From contig NZ_JAESVP010000003.1 of the NCBI RefSeq assembly GCF_016765795.1, forward strand, positions 310,001 to 374,000: a stretch of DNA of 64,000 bases, in the 5' to 3' direction. Under the pieces are notes generated by a model. That model was not told the DNA's origin. It saw only the letters and a program-made list of their open reading frames with translations, and ran no database searches. Every line of letters begins with the position of its first letter. Positions within the stretch are counted from its first letter, which is position 1. Shown here one piece after another: positions 38,372 to 46,391 of the stretch. This DNA comes from Fuscibacter oryzae (GTDB taxonomy: Bacteria > Pseudomonadota > Alphaproteobacteria > Rhodobacterales > Rhodobacteraceae). The translations under genes and the position numbers were made by a program.

Positions 38372-39994
38372 GTGACGATTCCCAAGCTGCATTTGCGCCA
38401 GACTTTCCGCCAAGCCTTGCTGACAGCCGCCATGGGCCTTGCGCTGGCGGCCAGCGCGCAGGGGCAGGGGCTGCTGACCGCTTTCATAAAGTCGGTGGCC
38501 GAGGCGGTGAACGCCGAGGGCACTGACACGGCGGGAATCGCCGCCTTTTATCAGGCGCGCGGCTATCAGACCCTGTGGACCGGCCCCAGCGATGCCCCCC
38601 GGCGCGAGGCGTTTCTGACCGCACTGGATGCCGCGTCCGAACAGGGCCTGCCGCCAGCGCGTTATGGCCGCGATGCGCTGGTTGCCGCTTTCCACAGCGC
38701 CGTGACCGAAGGGGATCGTGGCCGGCTGGAGGTTGCGATGAGCCGCGCCTTCGTCACCTTTGCCGGTGATCTGAAGGCGGGCGTGATTGCCCCGAAAAAG
38801 CTGGACAGGACCATCGTGCGCGACATCGCGCGGCCAGAAGCTGCGGCAACGCTTGCGGCTTTTGCGGCGGCTGATCCCTGGGGCTTTTTCCGCGCGCTGC
38901 CACCGTCCACACCGGAATACGCCCGTCTGTTGAAGGAAAAACTGCGGCTGGAGGGGATCATCGCTTCTGGCGGCTGGGGGGCCGAGGTGCCTGGCGAGCT
39001 GTCGCCCGGTGCTGCCGGTCCGAAGGCGGTGGCGCTGCGTGACCGTCTGGTGGCGCTTGGCTATCTGCCGCATTCGGCCAGCGGCGCGTTTGACCGCCCG
39101 ATGGTGCGCGCGGTGCAGCGCTATCAAGCCGACAACGGCATCACTGCCAACGGGGTGGTGGGCGATAGCACGCTGGCCGCGCTGAACACACCGCCAGAGG
39201 ATCGGCTGAAAGCGGTGACGGTCGCGATGGAGCGGTTGCGCTGGATGGGCGATGCGCCGCGCGGCGACCGGCATATCTGGGTGAACCAGCCCGACTTTAC
39301 CGCCAAGATCATGGATGGCGGCGCCGTGACCTTTCAGACCCGTGCCGTTATTGGCAAGAATTCGGCAGACACCCGCACGCCCGAGTTTTCGGACGAGATG
39401 GAATATATGGTGGTCAACCCGTCCTGGGGGGTGCCGCGCTCGATCATCGTCAAGGAATATCTGCCGCTTTTGCAAAAGAACCCCAACGCCGTCAGCCATA
39501 TTCAGGTGGTGGATCGGTCGGGCCGCGTGGTGCCGCGCGGGGCGGTGAATTTCGCGGCCTATTCGGCCAGCTCTTTCCCGTTTTCGATGCGCCAGCCGCC
39601 GTCGGATGGCAATGCGCTGGGGTTGGTGAAGTTCATGTTCCCCAATCAGTACAACATCTATCTGCATGATACGCCGTCGAAAAACCTGTTCGCCAATGAG
39701 GTGCGGGCCTATTCGCACGGCTGTATCCGGCTGGGCGACCCCTTTGATTTCGCCTATGCGCTGCTGGCGCGGCAGACCGATGATCCGAAGAGGGTTTTTC
39801 AGAATGAGTTGGACGGGGGACGCGAATCCCTTGTTCGGCTGGATGTGAAAGTGCCGGTCCATCTGGTCTATTTTACCGCTTGGCCCACGGCGCGCGGCAC
39901 CATCGGCTATCGCAATGACATCTATGGCCGTGACGCGGCGATTTTCCGGGCACTGAGCGAGGCCGGGGTGGTTTTGCCGCAGGTTCAGGGCTAA
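38372..39994 (+). CDS. L,D-transpeptidase of the YcbB/LdtD type
   Basis: Exported peptidoglycan cross-linking enzyme of 540 residues starting at a GTG. Signal peptide in the first 30 residues, a scaffold domain (30-210), a peptidoglycan-binding repeat (about 215-270: LRDRLVALGYLPH, VQRYQADNGITANGVVG), and the catalytic YkuD domain with SHGCIRLGDP holding the active-site Cys near residue 451. The overall length and order match LdtD. A lipid A gene, lpxD, follows 27 bases later on the same strand. Confidence 0.92.
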   Translation: MTIPKLHLRQTFRQALLTAAMGLALAASAQGQGLLTAFIKSVAEAVNAEGTDTAGIAAFYQARGYQTLWTGPSDAPRREAFLTALDAASEQGLPPARYGRDALVAAFHSAVTEGDRGRLEVAMSRAFVTFAGDLKAGVIAPKKLDRTIVRDIARPEAAATLAAFAAADPWGFFRALPPSTPEYARLLKEKLRLEGIIASGGWGAEVPGELSPGAAGPKAVALRDRLVALGYLPHSASGAFDRPMVRAVQRYQADNGITANGVVGDSTLAALNTPPEDRLKAVTVAMERLRWMGDAPRGDRHIWVNQPDFTAKIMDGGAVTFQTRAVIGKNSADTRTPEFSDEMEYMVVNPSWGVPRSIIVKEYLPLLQKNPNAVSHIQVVDRSGRVVPRGAVNFAAYSASSFPFSMRQPPSDGNALGLVKFMFPNQYNIYLHDTPSKNLFANEVRAYSHGCIRLGDPFDFAYALLARQTDDPKRVFQNELDGGRESLVRLDVKVPVHLVYFTAWPTARGTIGYRNDIYGRDAAIFRALSEAGVVLPQVQG

Positions 39995-40021
39995 GTCTTT
40001 CCCGATAAACGGAGAGGGACC

Positions 40022-41113
40022 ATGGCGCATAGCGTTGCCGACATTGCCCAAGCCATCGGGGCCGAAGCCGCCGGTGACCTGACGCTGACAGTGACCCATG
40101 CGTCAGAGCCTGCCACAGCGGGCCCGCAGGCGCTGGCACTGGCCATGGACCCGAAATATGCGCCCGGTCTGGCCAAAGGGCAGGCGCAGGTGGCCATGTT
40201 GTGGCCGGGGGCCGATTGGCAGGGCATGGGCCTGCGGGCGGCGATTTTCGCCCCGCGCGGGCGGCTGGCGATGGCGGGGCTTTCCCGGATGCTGGACCCG
40301 GGCCCCCAGATCGCGCCGGGGGTTCATCCGATGACGGTGATCGACCCCAGCGCGCAGATTGGCGCAGGGGCCGCGATTGGCCCGTTTGTCACCATTGGCG
40401 CAGGCGCGGTTATCGGCGCGCGGGCGCGGATTGCCGGCCATGTCTCTGTCGCCGAAGGGGCGCGGATCGGGAATGATGCGCTGATCTGTCAGGGCGCACG
40501 GATTGGCGCGCGGGTCAGGATTGGGGATCGCTTCATCTGCCAGCCCGGCGCGGTGATTGGCGCTGACGGGTTTTCCTTTGTCACACCGGAAAAGTCTGGG
40601 GTTGAAGAAATTCGTGAAACCCTCGGAAAACGCGACGAAATTCATCAGCAAAGCTGGACGCGGATACACTCCCTAGGCGCGGTGACGATTGGCGATGATG
40701 TGGAGATTGGCGCCAATTGCACGATTGACCGGGGCACGATCCGCGACACCACGATTGGCAATGGCACCAAGCTGGATAATCAGGTTCATGTTGGTCACAA
40801 TGTGCAGATCGGCAATGACAGCCTGATCTGCGGGCAGGTCGGCATTGCCGGGTCGTCGCGCATCGGCAACCGGGTGGTGCTGGCGGGGCAATGCGGCGTC
40901 AACGACAATATCTTTGTCGGCGATGACGTGATCGCGGGCGGGGGCACCAAGATTTTCACCAATGCGCCGGCGGGCCGGGTTTTGCTGGGCTATCCGGCGG
41001 TCAAGATGGAGGCGCATGTCGAGATACAAAAGGCGCTGCGCCGTCTGCCCCGGCTTGCCGCCCGCGTGGGCGAGATTGAAAAGATCGTCGGCGCGTCATC
41101 TTCCGGTGACTGA
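40022..41113 (+). CDS. lpxD: UDP-3-O-acylglucosamine N-acyltransferase
   Basis: Third step of lipid A synthesis: adds a 3-hydroxyacyl chain from ACP to the 2-amino group of UDP-3-O-acylglucosamine. 363 residues. The N-terminal uridine-binding domain is followed by a left-handed beta helix of hexapeptide repeats ([19 protein letters not shown] and more). The catalytic His is in [11 protein letters not shown], and NCTIDRGTI is the family motif. It is separate from the usual bamA-fabZ-lpxA-lpxB neighbourhood and instead precedes a dedicated ACP and a ketoacyl synthase. Confidence 0.93.
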   Translation: MAHSVADIAQAIGAEAAGDLTLTVTHASEPATAGPQALALAMDPKYAPGLAKGQAQVAMLWPGADWQGMGLRAAIFAPRGRLAMAGLSRMLDPGPQIAPGVHPMTVIDPSAQIGAGAAIGPFVTIGAGAVIGARARIAGHVSVAEGARIGNDALICQGARIGARVRIGDRFICQPGAVIGADGFSFVTPEKSGVEEIRETLGKRDEIHQQSWTRIHSLGAVTIGDDVEIGANCTIDRGTIRDTTIGNGTKLDNQVHVGHNVQIGNDSLICGQVGIAGSSRIGNRVVLAGQCGVNDNIFVGDDVIAGGGTKIFTNAPAGRVLLGYPAVKMEAHVEIQKALRRLPRLAARVGEIEKIVGASSSGD

Positions 41114-41159
41114 ACCGTCACACTCGCTGGCGTAAGGACCAGCCGACAGGAGAATGCGC

Positions 41160-41420
41160 ATGAGTGGAACCGTTGCCGAAAAGGTCATCCTCATCATTGC
41201 CGAACAGGCGGTGCTGGACCCGTCTGACGTGCGGATGGATTCGACACTGGAAAGCCTGGGGATCGACAGTCTTGGGCTGGTGGAATCGATTTTTGCCATT
41301 GAAGAGGCGTTCGACATCTCGGTGCCGTTCAACGCGAACGAGCCCGATAAAAGCAGCTTTGACATTTCTTCTGTCGGGGTCATCGTTGCGGCGGTCGAAG
41401 GGCTGATCGCGGCGAAATGA
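41160..41420 (+). CDS. Specialised acyl carrier protein
   Basis: Carrier protein of 86 residues. The phosphopantetheine attachment Ser is in LGIDSLGLVE, the usual DSL motif, but the rest differs from housekeeping AcpP, with a less acidic helix II and an SVPFNANEPDKSSFDISSVG loop. The ATG at 41160 is seven bases after AGGAG; one at 41154 is too close. Its stop overlaps the ketoacyl synthase start (41417-41420), so the two are made together. Confidence 0.88.
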   Translation: MSGTVAEKVILIIAEQAVLDPSDVRMDSTLESLGIDSLGLVESIFAIEEAFDISVPFNANEPDKSSFDISSVGVIVAAVEGLIAAK

Positions 41421-42622
41421 GGCGCGTTGCAATCACCGGGGCAGGCACCGTCAACCCACTGGGTGCCGATGTGGCCAGCACATTTGTCGCCATGGCCGAG
41501 GGGCGCTGTGCCATCGGTCCGCTTGATTTGCCTGATCGAGACCGGCTGGCGGTGCAGATCGGCGCGCAGGTGCAGGGATTTCGCCCGGAAGATCATTTCG
41601 ACAGGGCGCAACTGGGGCTGCTGGACCGCTTTGCCCAGTTTGCGCTGGTCGCCGCCCGGCAGGCCGTGGCACAGGCGGGGCTGGATTTCACCGAACTGGG
41701 CCAGCGCGCTGGGGTGGTTACCGGCACAGCAGGCGGCGGGCTGATCACGCAGGACGAGAGCTATCGTGCGGTTTACGAAGAGCGGAAGTCGCGGGTGCAT
41801 CCCTTTACCGTGCCGCGCCTGATGATGAATGCGGCGGCCAGCCATATTTCGATGGAATTCGGGCTGATGGGGCCGGTGTTCAGCGTGGCCACCGCCTGCG
41901 CCTCATCCAATCACGCGATGGGGCTGGCGTTTCAGATGGTGAGGTCGGGCGCGGCCCCCGTGATGCTGGCGGGCGGGGCCGAGGCGATGCTGGTCTTTGG
42001 CGGCATCAAGGCGTGGGAGGGCCTGCGCGTCATGTCCCGAGAGGCGTGCCGCCCGTTCTCCGCCAACCGCAGCGGAATGGTTCAGGGCGAGGGGGCAGCG
42101 ATCTTCGTCTTTGAAGACTGGGATCATGCCACCGCGCGCGGGGCCGAGATTCTGGCCGAGGTCGTGGGTTTCGCCATGACCTCGGATGCCTCTGACATTG
42201 TGGTGCCTTCGGCGGAGGGCGCGCGGCGGGCGATGGCGGGGGCGCTGGCCGATGCGGGGCTGCGCCCGGATCAGGTGGATTACATCAACGCCCATGGCAC
42301 CGGCACCAGCGCCAATGACCGCAGCGAATGCGCGGCGATTGCGCAGGTGTTCGGCGACCATGCCGGGCGGTTGATGGTGTCCTCCACCAAATCCATGCAC
42401 GGCCACCTGATCGGCGGAACCGGCGCGGTAGAGCTTTTGGCCTGCCTGATGGCACTGCGAAACGGTGTGGTTGCGCCGACGATGGGCTGGGAAGAGGCGG
42501 ACCCAGATTGCCCGCTGGACATCGTGCCAAATCAGGCGCGGCAGGCACGGGTAGAGGTGGCGCTGTCAAACGCCTTTGCCTTTGGCGGGCTGAACGCGGT
42601 GCTGGCCTTGCGCCGGGCATGA
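41417..42622 (+). CDS. Beta-ketoacyl-ACP synthase (FabF-like)
   Basis: Condensing enzyme of 401 residues in the KAS I/II fold. The catalytic Cys-His-His set is present: VATACASSNHA, HGTGTSANDRSE and KSMHGHLIGGTGAVE. It is coupled to a dedicated ACP and downstream of lpxD, so it probably builds a special acyl chain, perhaps for lipid A, as in rhizobial acpXL clusters or NodF/NodE pairs. The chain itself is not known. A strong terminator follows at 42625-42649. Confidence 0.9.
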   Translation: MRRVAITGAGTVNPLGADVASTFVAMAEGRCAIGPLDLPDRDRLAVQIGAQVQGFRPEDHFDRAQLGLLDRFAQFALVAARQAVAQAGLDFTELGQRAGVVTGTAGGGLITQDESYRAVYEERKSRVHPFTVPRLMMNAAASHISMEFGLMGPVFSVATACASSNHAMGLAFQMVRSGAAPVMLAGGAEAMLVFGGIKAWEGLRVMSREACRPFSANRSGMVQGEGAAIFVFEDWDHATARGAEILAEVVGFAMTSDASDIVVPSAEGARRAMAGALADAGLRPDQVDYINAHGTGTSANDRSECAAIAQVFGDHAGRLMVSSTKSMHGHLIGGTGAVELLACLMALRNGVVAPTMGWEEADPDCPLDIVPNQARQARVEVALSNAFAFGGLNAVLALRRA

Positions 42623-42624
42623 AA

Positions 42625-42649
42625 AAAACCCCGCCGATGGCGGGGTTTT
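42625..42649. terminator. Bidirectional intrinsic terminator
   Basis: Perfect stem aaaaccccgcc/ggcggggtttt with a 3-base loop, A-run on one side and T-run on the other, between the ketoacyl synthase and the convergent IalB-like gene. Confidence 0.85.
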
Positions 42650-42666
42650 CAATCTGTTGCAGAAGA

Positions 42667-43317
42667 TCAGTTGCCTGCGGGCTTTTCCGGAACCGTGATG
42701 GATTCAAACCCGGCAGTGAAGCCCTTGAGCGAGATATCCAGATTCACCTTCTGATCGGGGGCCGCGAACGGGACGATGGTCAGCGTTGCCTTGGCGCCCT
42801 TTTTGAACTGGGCCACTTCGTCGCCGGTAAATCCGACGCGGGCCACACAACCAACCGAGCCACAAACCGTGAACGGGTAAACCTTGGGCTGCGCGGTGTC
42901 GATCGTCAGCGTCAGGTTAGAGGTCAGCATGGTTTCCAAGGGCACGATCACGGTGGCCCCGGCAGCAGCCTTGCCGCCAGCGGGCAGCGGGAACATGCTG
43001 ATCTCGGAGACGGGATTGCTCTTTTGATCCTTCAAAAGCTGATAAAGTTCGCAAGGATCAGAGCCGTCCTTGGCCTTGACGCAGCGCAGTTCCCACTGTT
43101 CGAACGTGCCGCCCAGATACATCTCGCCCGGCTGGGCGTCCTTTTCCTCTTTCAGCTTGGGGGCGCCGGGGGTGCTGCCCATGTTCAAGTCAGCGCCGGG
43201 GGCGGCTTCGGTCGCGGCAGGGGCGGCGGCTTCTTGCGCCAGAACGACGGTGCCGGACAAAGCCAGACCAAAACCAAGTGCCAAAGCCAGCGTACGGGGA
43301 AGGGAATAGGACGACAT
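42667..43317 (-). CDS. Invasion-associated locus B (IalB) family protein
   Basis: Exported protein of 216 residues. Signal peptide MSSYSLPRTLALALGFGLAL with cleavage near LAQEA, then an Ala/Pro-rich linker and an IalB domain from about residue 65 (EQWELRCVKAKDGSDPCELY, two Cys). A second Cys pair lies in FTVCGSVGCVARVGFTGDE. Despite the name, the family is widespread in free-living alphaproteobacteria and its biochemical role is unknown. I chose the ATG at 43317 because it begins the signal peptide. Confidence 0.88.
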   Translation of the reverse strand: MSSYSLPRTLALALGFGLALSGTVVLAQEAAAPAATEAAPGADLNMGSTPGAPKLKEEKDAQPGEMYLGGTFEQWELRCVKAKDGSDPCELYQLLKDQKSNPVSEISMFPLPAGGKAAAGATVIVPLETMLTSNLTLTIDTAQPKVYPFTVCGSVGCVARVGFTGDEVAQFKKGAKATLTIVPFAAPDQKVNLDISLKGFTAGFESITVPEKPAGN

Positions 43318-43445
43318 TTCTGTCACTTTCTTGTTGAACCGGCGCTGCCATAGCATGCTGCGCCCGCCAAGTCAGGTATGAAAATTTCCGTGTCACGCAG
43401 CTTTGTGCGGCCAAATTGCCAGCGTCGATTGCCGCCGCATAAAAA

Positions 43446-43515
43446 CTCAAAAGGGCCAGCGTGGCTGGCCCTTTTGCGATTGTTTTTGCTCCCTGTCGGA
43501 CTGGCCGACTTTATG
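43446..43515 (-). ncRNA. Candidate small RNA C carrying the anti-motif
   Basis: About 70 nt on the minus strand behind a good promoter. Its 5' part has a GTCGG/CCGAC hairpin, then AGTCCGACAGGGAG (43489-43502), an A-rich single-stranded run, and a 12-bp terminator stem (aaaagggccagc/gctggccctttt) followed by T-rich sequence. The 14-nt stretch pairs fully, with one G-U, with the CTCCCTGTTGGACT run of RNA A (13600-13613), and 13 of 14 with that of its neighbour B (43621-43634). This is the logic reported for the Rhodobacter sphaeroides sRNA StsR, which targets other sRNAs; identity with StsR is unproven. Confidence 0.65.
43449..43475 (-). terminator. Intrinsic terminator of candidate RNA C
   Basis: Twelve-base perfect stem aaaagggccagc/gctggccctttt with a 3-base loop; T-rich on both sides, so it may also work on the plus strand. 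Confidence 0.8.
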
Positions 43516-43521
43516 GGGCAG

Positions 43522-43550
43522 ACGCTACGGCGGTTTCACAAAGCCGTCAA
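43522..43550 (-). promoter_or_regulatory. Promoter of candidate small RNA C
   Basis: On the minus strand, TTGACG (43545-43550) and TAGCGT (43522-43527) are separated by exactly 17 bases. A transcript would begin near 43515, directly before the RNA's first hairpin. Confidence 0.6.
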
Positions 43551-43589
43551 CTAGGATTCTTGTGACCGCGCCACCATCGGTAAACATGG

Positions 43590-43619
43590 AAAAAAGCCGC
43601 GCCTTTTCAGAGGCGCGGC
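43590..43619 (-). terminator. Intrinsic terminator of candidate RNA B
   Basis: Stem gccgcgcc (43596-43603) / ggcgcggc (43612-43619), 8-base loop, and six T on the minus strand. Confidence 0.85.
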
Positions 43620-43689
43620 CAGTCTGACAGGGAGGAAAACCGCCGGGGAAAACCCGAAACCCCGACAAGCACAGGCTGGCAGGAATGGG
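43590..43689 (-). ncRNA. Candidate small RNA B, motif copy
   Basis: About 100 nt on the minus strand. A GTCGGGG/CCCCGGC hairpin is followed by a single-stranded CCTCCCTGTCAGACT (43621-43635) and a terminator with an 8-bp stem gccgcgcc/ggcgcggc and six T. The same motif in front of a terminator occurs in RNA A at 13600-13614. A weak promoter (TTGCAG at 43720-43725, ATACAT at 43696-43701) would place the 5' end near 43689. CCTCCC resembles an anti-Shine-Dalgarno sequence, so it might also pair with ribosome sites of mRNAs. Confidence 0.6.
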
Positions 43690-43762
43690 TTAAGAATGTA
43701 TTGTGCCTGTGTATCGCGGCTGCAAGAAATGCTGGCGAATGAATGCCCCCGGAGGTGCTGGA

Positions 43763-45307
43763 ATGGGTGAGACGATTTTTGTCGGTGGCGGAGGAGAGGG
43801 TTACGGGCTGCCACAGAACCTGCTGCTGAAATACGGCAACCGCCACGGGCTGGTTGCCGGGGCAACGGGCACCGGCAAGACCGTAACGCTGCAAGTGCTG
43901 GCCGAGGGGTTTTCAAAAGAGGGCGTGCCGGTCTTTGCTGCCGATGTGAAGGGCGACCTGTCGGGGATCGCCGTTGCCGGATCAGAAGGCGGCAAGCTGC
44001 ATGACGCGTTTTTAAAGCGGTCTCAAACCATCGGCTACACGCTGGAATACGGTGCCAGCCCGGTGACGTTCTGGGATTTGTACGGCCAGCAAGGTCATCC
44101 GATCCGGGCGACCGTGGCCGATATGGGCCCCTTGCTTTTGTCACGGATGCTGGAATTGAGCGAGCCACAAGAGGGCGTGCTGAACGTCGCCTTCCGCATG
44201 GCCGATGAAGAGCAACTGCCGCTTTTGGACCTGAAGGATCTGCAAGCGCTGCTGACCTTTATCGCCGAGCACGATAATGAGATTTCGGCGCGCTATGGCC
44301 TTGTGTCCACCACCTCGGTCGGCGCGATCCAGCGCCGGCTGCTGGTGCTGGAGAATGAAGGCGCGACCGAGATGTTCGGCGAACCGGCGCTGGACCTGAT
44401 GGACCTGATGCGCGTGGATGCGGCGGGCAAGGGCATGGTCAACATTCTGGCCGCCGACAAGCTGATGAACTCGCCCCGGCTCTACGCCACCTTCCTGTTG
44501 TGGCTGCTGTCTGAATTGTTCGAGACGCTGCCCGAGGTCGGCGACCCCGATAAACCCAAGCTGGTGTTCTTTTTCGACGAGGCGCATCTGCTGTTCACCG
44601 ACGCACCCAAGGCGCTGATTTCCAAGGTGGAACAGGTCGCGCGGCTGATCCGGTCCAAGGGGGTGGGGGTGTATTTCATCACCCAGAATCCGGCGGATGT
44701 GCCGGATGTCATTCTTGGCCAGTTGGGCAACCGGGTGCAGCACGCCTTGCGCGCCTTTACCGCCAAGGACCAGAAAGACCTGAAACTTGCGGCGGAAACC
44801 TATCGCCCGAACCCGCGCTTTCAGATCGAGGATGCCATCCGCGATGTCGGCACGGGTGAGGCTGTGACCTCGTTTCTTGAGGCTAAAGGCATTCCCGGTA
44901 TGGCAGAGCGCACCTTGGTGCGCCCGCCGCGCAGCCAGTTGGGTCCGGTTGATGCCGCAGTGCGGGCGCAACTGATCGCGGCTTCACCGTTGGGACAGAA
45001 GTACAACACCCCCATCGACCGCGACAGCGCCTATGAACGGCTGCGGGCACGGGCTGATAAGGCGGCGCAAGAGGCCTCTGCCGCCGAGGCCGCAGACGCG
45101 CGCAAGTCCGAAGAGGAGAAAGAGTTCGCCCGCGCCCGCCGTTACGACGGTACACCGGATGCCAAACCCGCCAGCCGCGCACCCGCCTCGCGCCGGTCAG
45201 ATTCCATGGGCGAGGCCTTTGCGAAAAGTTTCGTCCGCCAGTTGGGCACGAAGACCGGGCAGGCCGTGGTGCGGGGAATTCTGGGATCGATCTTTGGCAA
45301 GCGCTGA
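43763..45307 (+). CDS. HerA/DUF853 family ATPase
   Basis: Large P-loop ATPase of 514 residues of the FtsK-HerA class (E. coli YjgR type). Walker [14 protein letters not shown] near residue 37, Walker [17 protein letters not shown], then the arginine-finger region and [20 protein letters not shown]. The C-terminal 90 residues are charged and probably unstructured. The start at 43763 ([17 protein letters not shown]) follows GGAGGT six bases upstream. The cellular job of this family is unproven; DNA translocation or repair has been suggested. Confidence 0.9.
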   Translation: MGETIFVGGGGEGYGLPQNLLLKYGNRHGLVAGATGTGKTVTLQVLAEGFSKEGVPVFAADVKGDLSGIAVAGSEGGKLHDAFLKRSQTIGYTLEYGASPVTFWDLYGQQGHPIRATVADMGPLLLSRMLELSEPQEGVLNVAFRMADEEQLPLLDLKDLQALLTFIAEHDNEISARYGLVSTTSVGAIQRRLLVLENEGATEMFGEPALDLMDLMRVDAAGKGMVNILAADKLMNSPRLYATFLLWLLSELFETLPEVGDPDKPKLVFFFDEAHLLFTDAPKALISKVEQVARLIRSKGVGVYFITQNPADVPDVILGQLGNRVQHALRAFTAKDQKDLKLAAETYRPNPRFQIEDAIRDVGTGEAVTSFLEAKGIPGMAERTLVRPPRSQLGPVDAAVRAQLIAASPLGQKYNTPIDRDSAYERLRARADKAAQEASAAEAADARKSEEEKEFARARRYDGTPDAKPASRAPASRRSDSMGEAFAKSFVRQLGTKTGQAVVRGILGSIFGKR

Positions 45308-45326
45308 TCAGAAGATCGGGCGCTGA

Positions 45327-46205
45327 TTACCGCAAGGGCCGGACGCGCAGTCGTGTGATCCGGTTCTCGCGCCGGGCCAGCACCTCGAAGCGAAAGCCGT
45401 GAAAGCTGAAGGCCTGGCCTTCAACGGGAATCATCTGCGCCTCGTGGATGACAAGGCCTGCAATCGTGTTGGCCTCGTCATCGGGCAGATGCCAGTCCAT
45501 CGCGCGGTTGAGGTCGCGGATGGTCATGGCACCGTCAACCTGCCAACCGCCGGTCTCATCCGGTTTCATCCCGGCATTGCGCGCCACCACGTCGAATTCA
45601 TCGGTGATGTCGCCGACGATCTCCTCCAGAATATCCTCCAGCGTGATCAGGCCACGCAGGGCGCCATATTCATCGACCACAAGTGCAAAGGGGGTGCGGC
45701 GCTTCAGAAAGGCGCGCATCTGATCATCAAGGCTGGTGGTTTCGGGGATGAAATAGGGCTTACTCGCCACCTTCAGAAGATCAAGGCCCTGAAGATTGCC
45801 CTCTTCCCGCATCAGCCGATCGCTTTCCCGCCACAGATCCTTGGCGTGGATAACGCCCAGAATGTTCTCGCCGTCGCCGCGAAACACGGGCAGCCGGGAA
45901 TGGGCAGAGGCCATGACCTGACGCAGAATCGTTTCGGGCGGGGCATCGCCGTCGATCATCTCGATCACGCGGCGGTGGCGCATGATCTCTTCAACCGTGC
46001 GGTCCGACAGGTCCAGCGCGCCAAGCAGGCGGTCGCGCGCCTCTTTCTCGCCCGCGGCACCGCTGGCAATATCTTCGCGCAAGGCAACGCGCGCTTCCAC
46101 CTGTGTAGTGGCGCGGAACGGGCGGAGCAGGGCGGCAAACATCTGGTGCAGGGTCATACGCCAGAGATGACCGGCAAAGAGCTGCGCGGTCAAGACATGC
46201 CGCAT
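45327..46205 (-). CDS. CorC/HlyC-type CBS protein, N-terminally truncated
   Basis: What remains, 292 residues, has two CBS motifs (about 70-190, including LPVFRGDGENILGVIHAKDL and FALVVDEYGALRGLITLEDI) and the C-terminal CorC/HlyC domain (GAMTIRDLNRAMDWHLPDDE). The segment EKEARDRLLGALDLSDRTVE is what normally follows the CNNM membrane domain in full-length alphaproteobacterial proteins of about 430 residues; that domain is missing. The frame stays open without a proper start to about 46262, and family-like residues seem to continue to about 46245, then stop where the phage-like element begins. It looks like a gene cut by integration, so probably non-functional as a transporter. Confidence 0.8.
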   Translation of the reverse strand: MRHVLTAQLFAGHLWRMTLHQMFAALLRPFRATTQVEARVALREDIASGAAGEKEARDRLLGALDLSDRTVEEIMRHRRVIEMIDGDAPPETILRQVMASAHSRLPVFRGDGENILGVIHAKDLWRESDRLMREEGNLQGLDLLKVASKPYFIPETTSLDDQMRAFLKRRTPFALVVDEYGALRGLITLEDILEEIVGDITDEFDVVARNAGMKPDETGGWQVDGAMTIRDLNRAMDWHLPDDEANTIAGLVIHEAQMIPVEGQAFSFHGFRFEVLARRENRITRLRVRPLR

Positions 46206-46325
46206 CACAGGCCAAGTTATTGGCGGCGCGCGATTTTCATGCTGTAAGGAAGATTGGCTGGGGCGCTAGGGCATTAATCCAACTTTTTCTAAGTCCATAG
46301 ATTTCACACAAGTATTTGTAGTTTA

Positions 46326-46367
46326 TTGACAATTGTATGTCAAACTGTAACACATGACTGTAACACA
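46326..46367. promoter_or_regulatory. Palindrome and tandem repeats upstream of the integrase
   Basis: An inverted repeat ttgaca-n6-tgtcaa (46326-46331 and 46338-46343) is followed by two direct copies of actgtaacaca (46344-46354 and 46357-46367), 13 bases apart. The left arm also reads as a -35 box. The site is placed to control the integrase gene or to serve as an arm-type recombinase binding site. Confidence 0.5.
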
Positions 46368-46391
46368 CGACCGTTCCACAGGGAGCATTTC

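Larger units (their letters stand above)
43318..43762. other. Gene-free region holding two candidate small RNAs
   Basis: No supportable protein gene on either strand in these 445 bases. Two minus-strand units are visible, each ending in a strong intrinsic terminator (43590-43619 and 43449-43475), described as separate entries. The DUF853 ATPase gene begins immediately to the right on the opposite strand, so its promoter overlaps the start of the first RNA. Confidence 0.6.
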
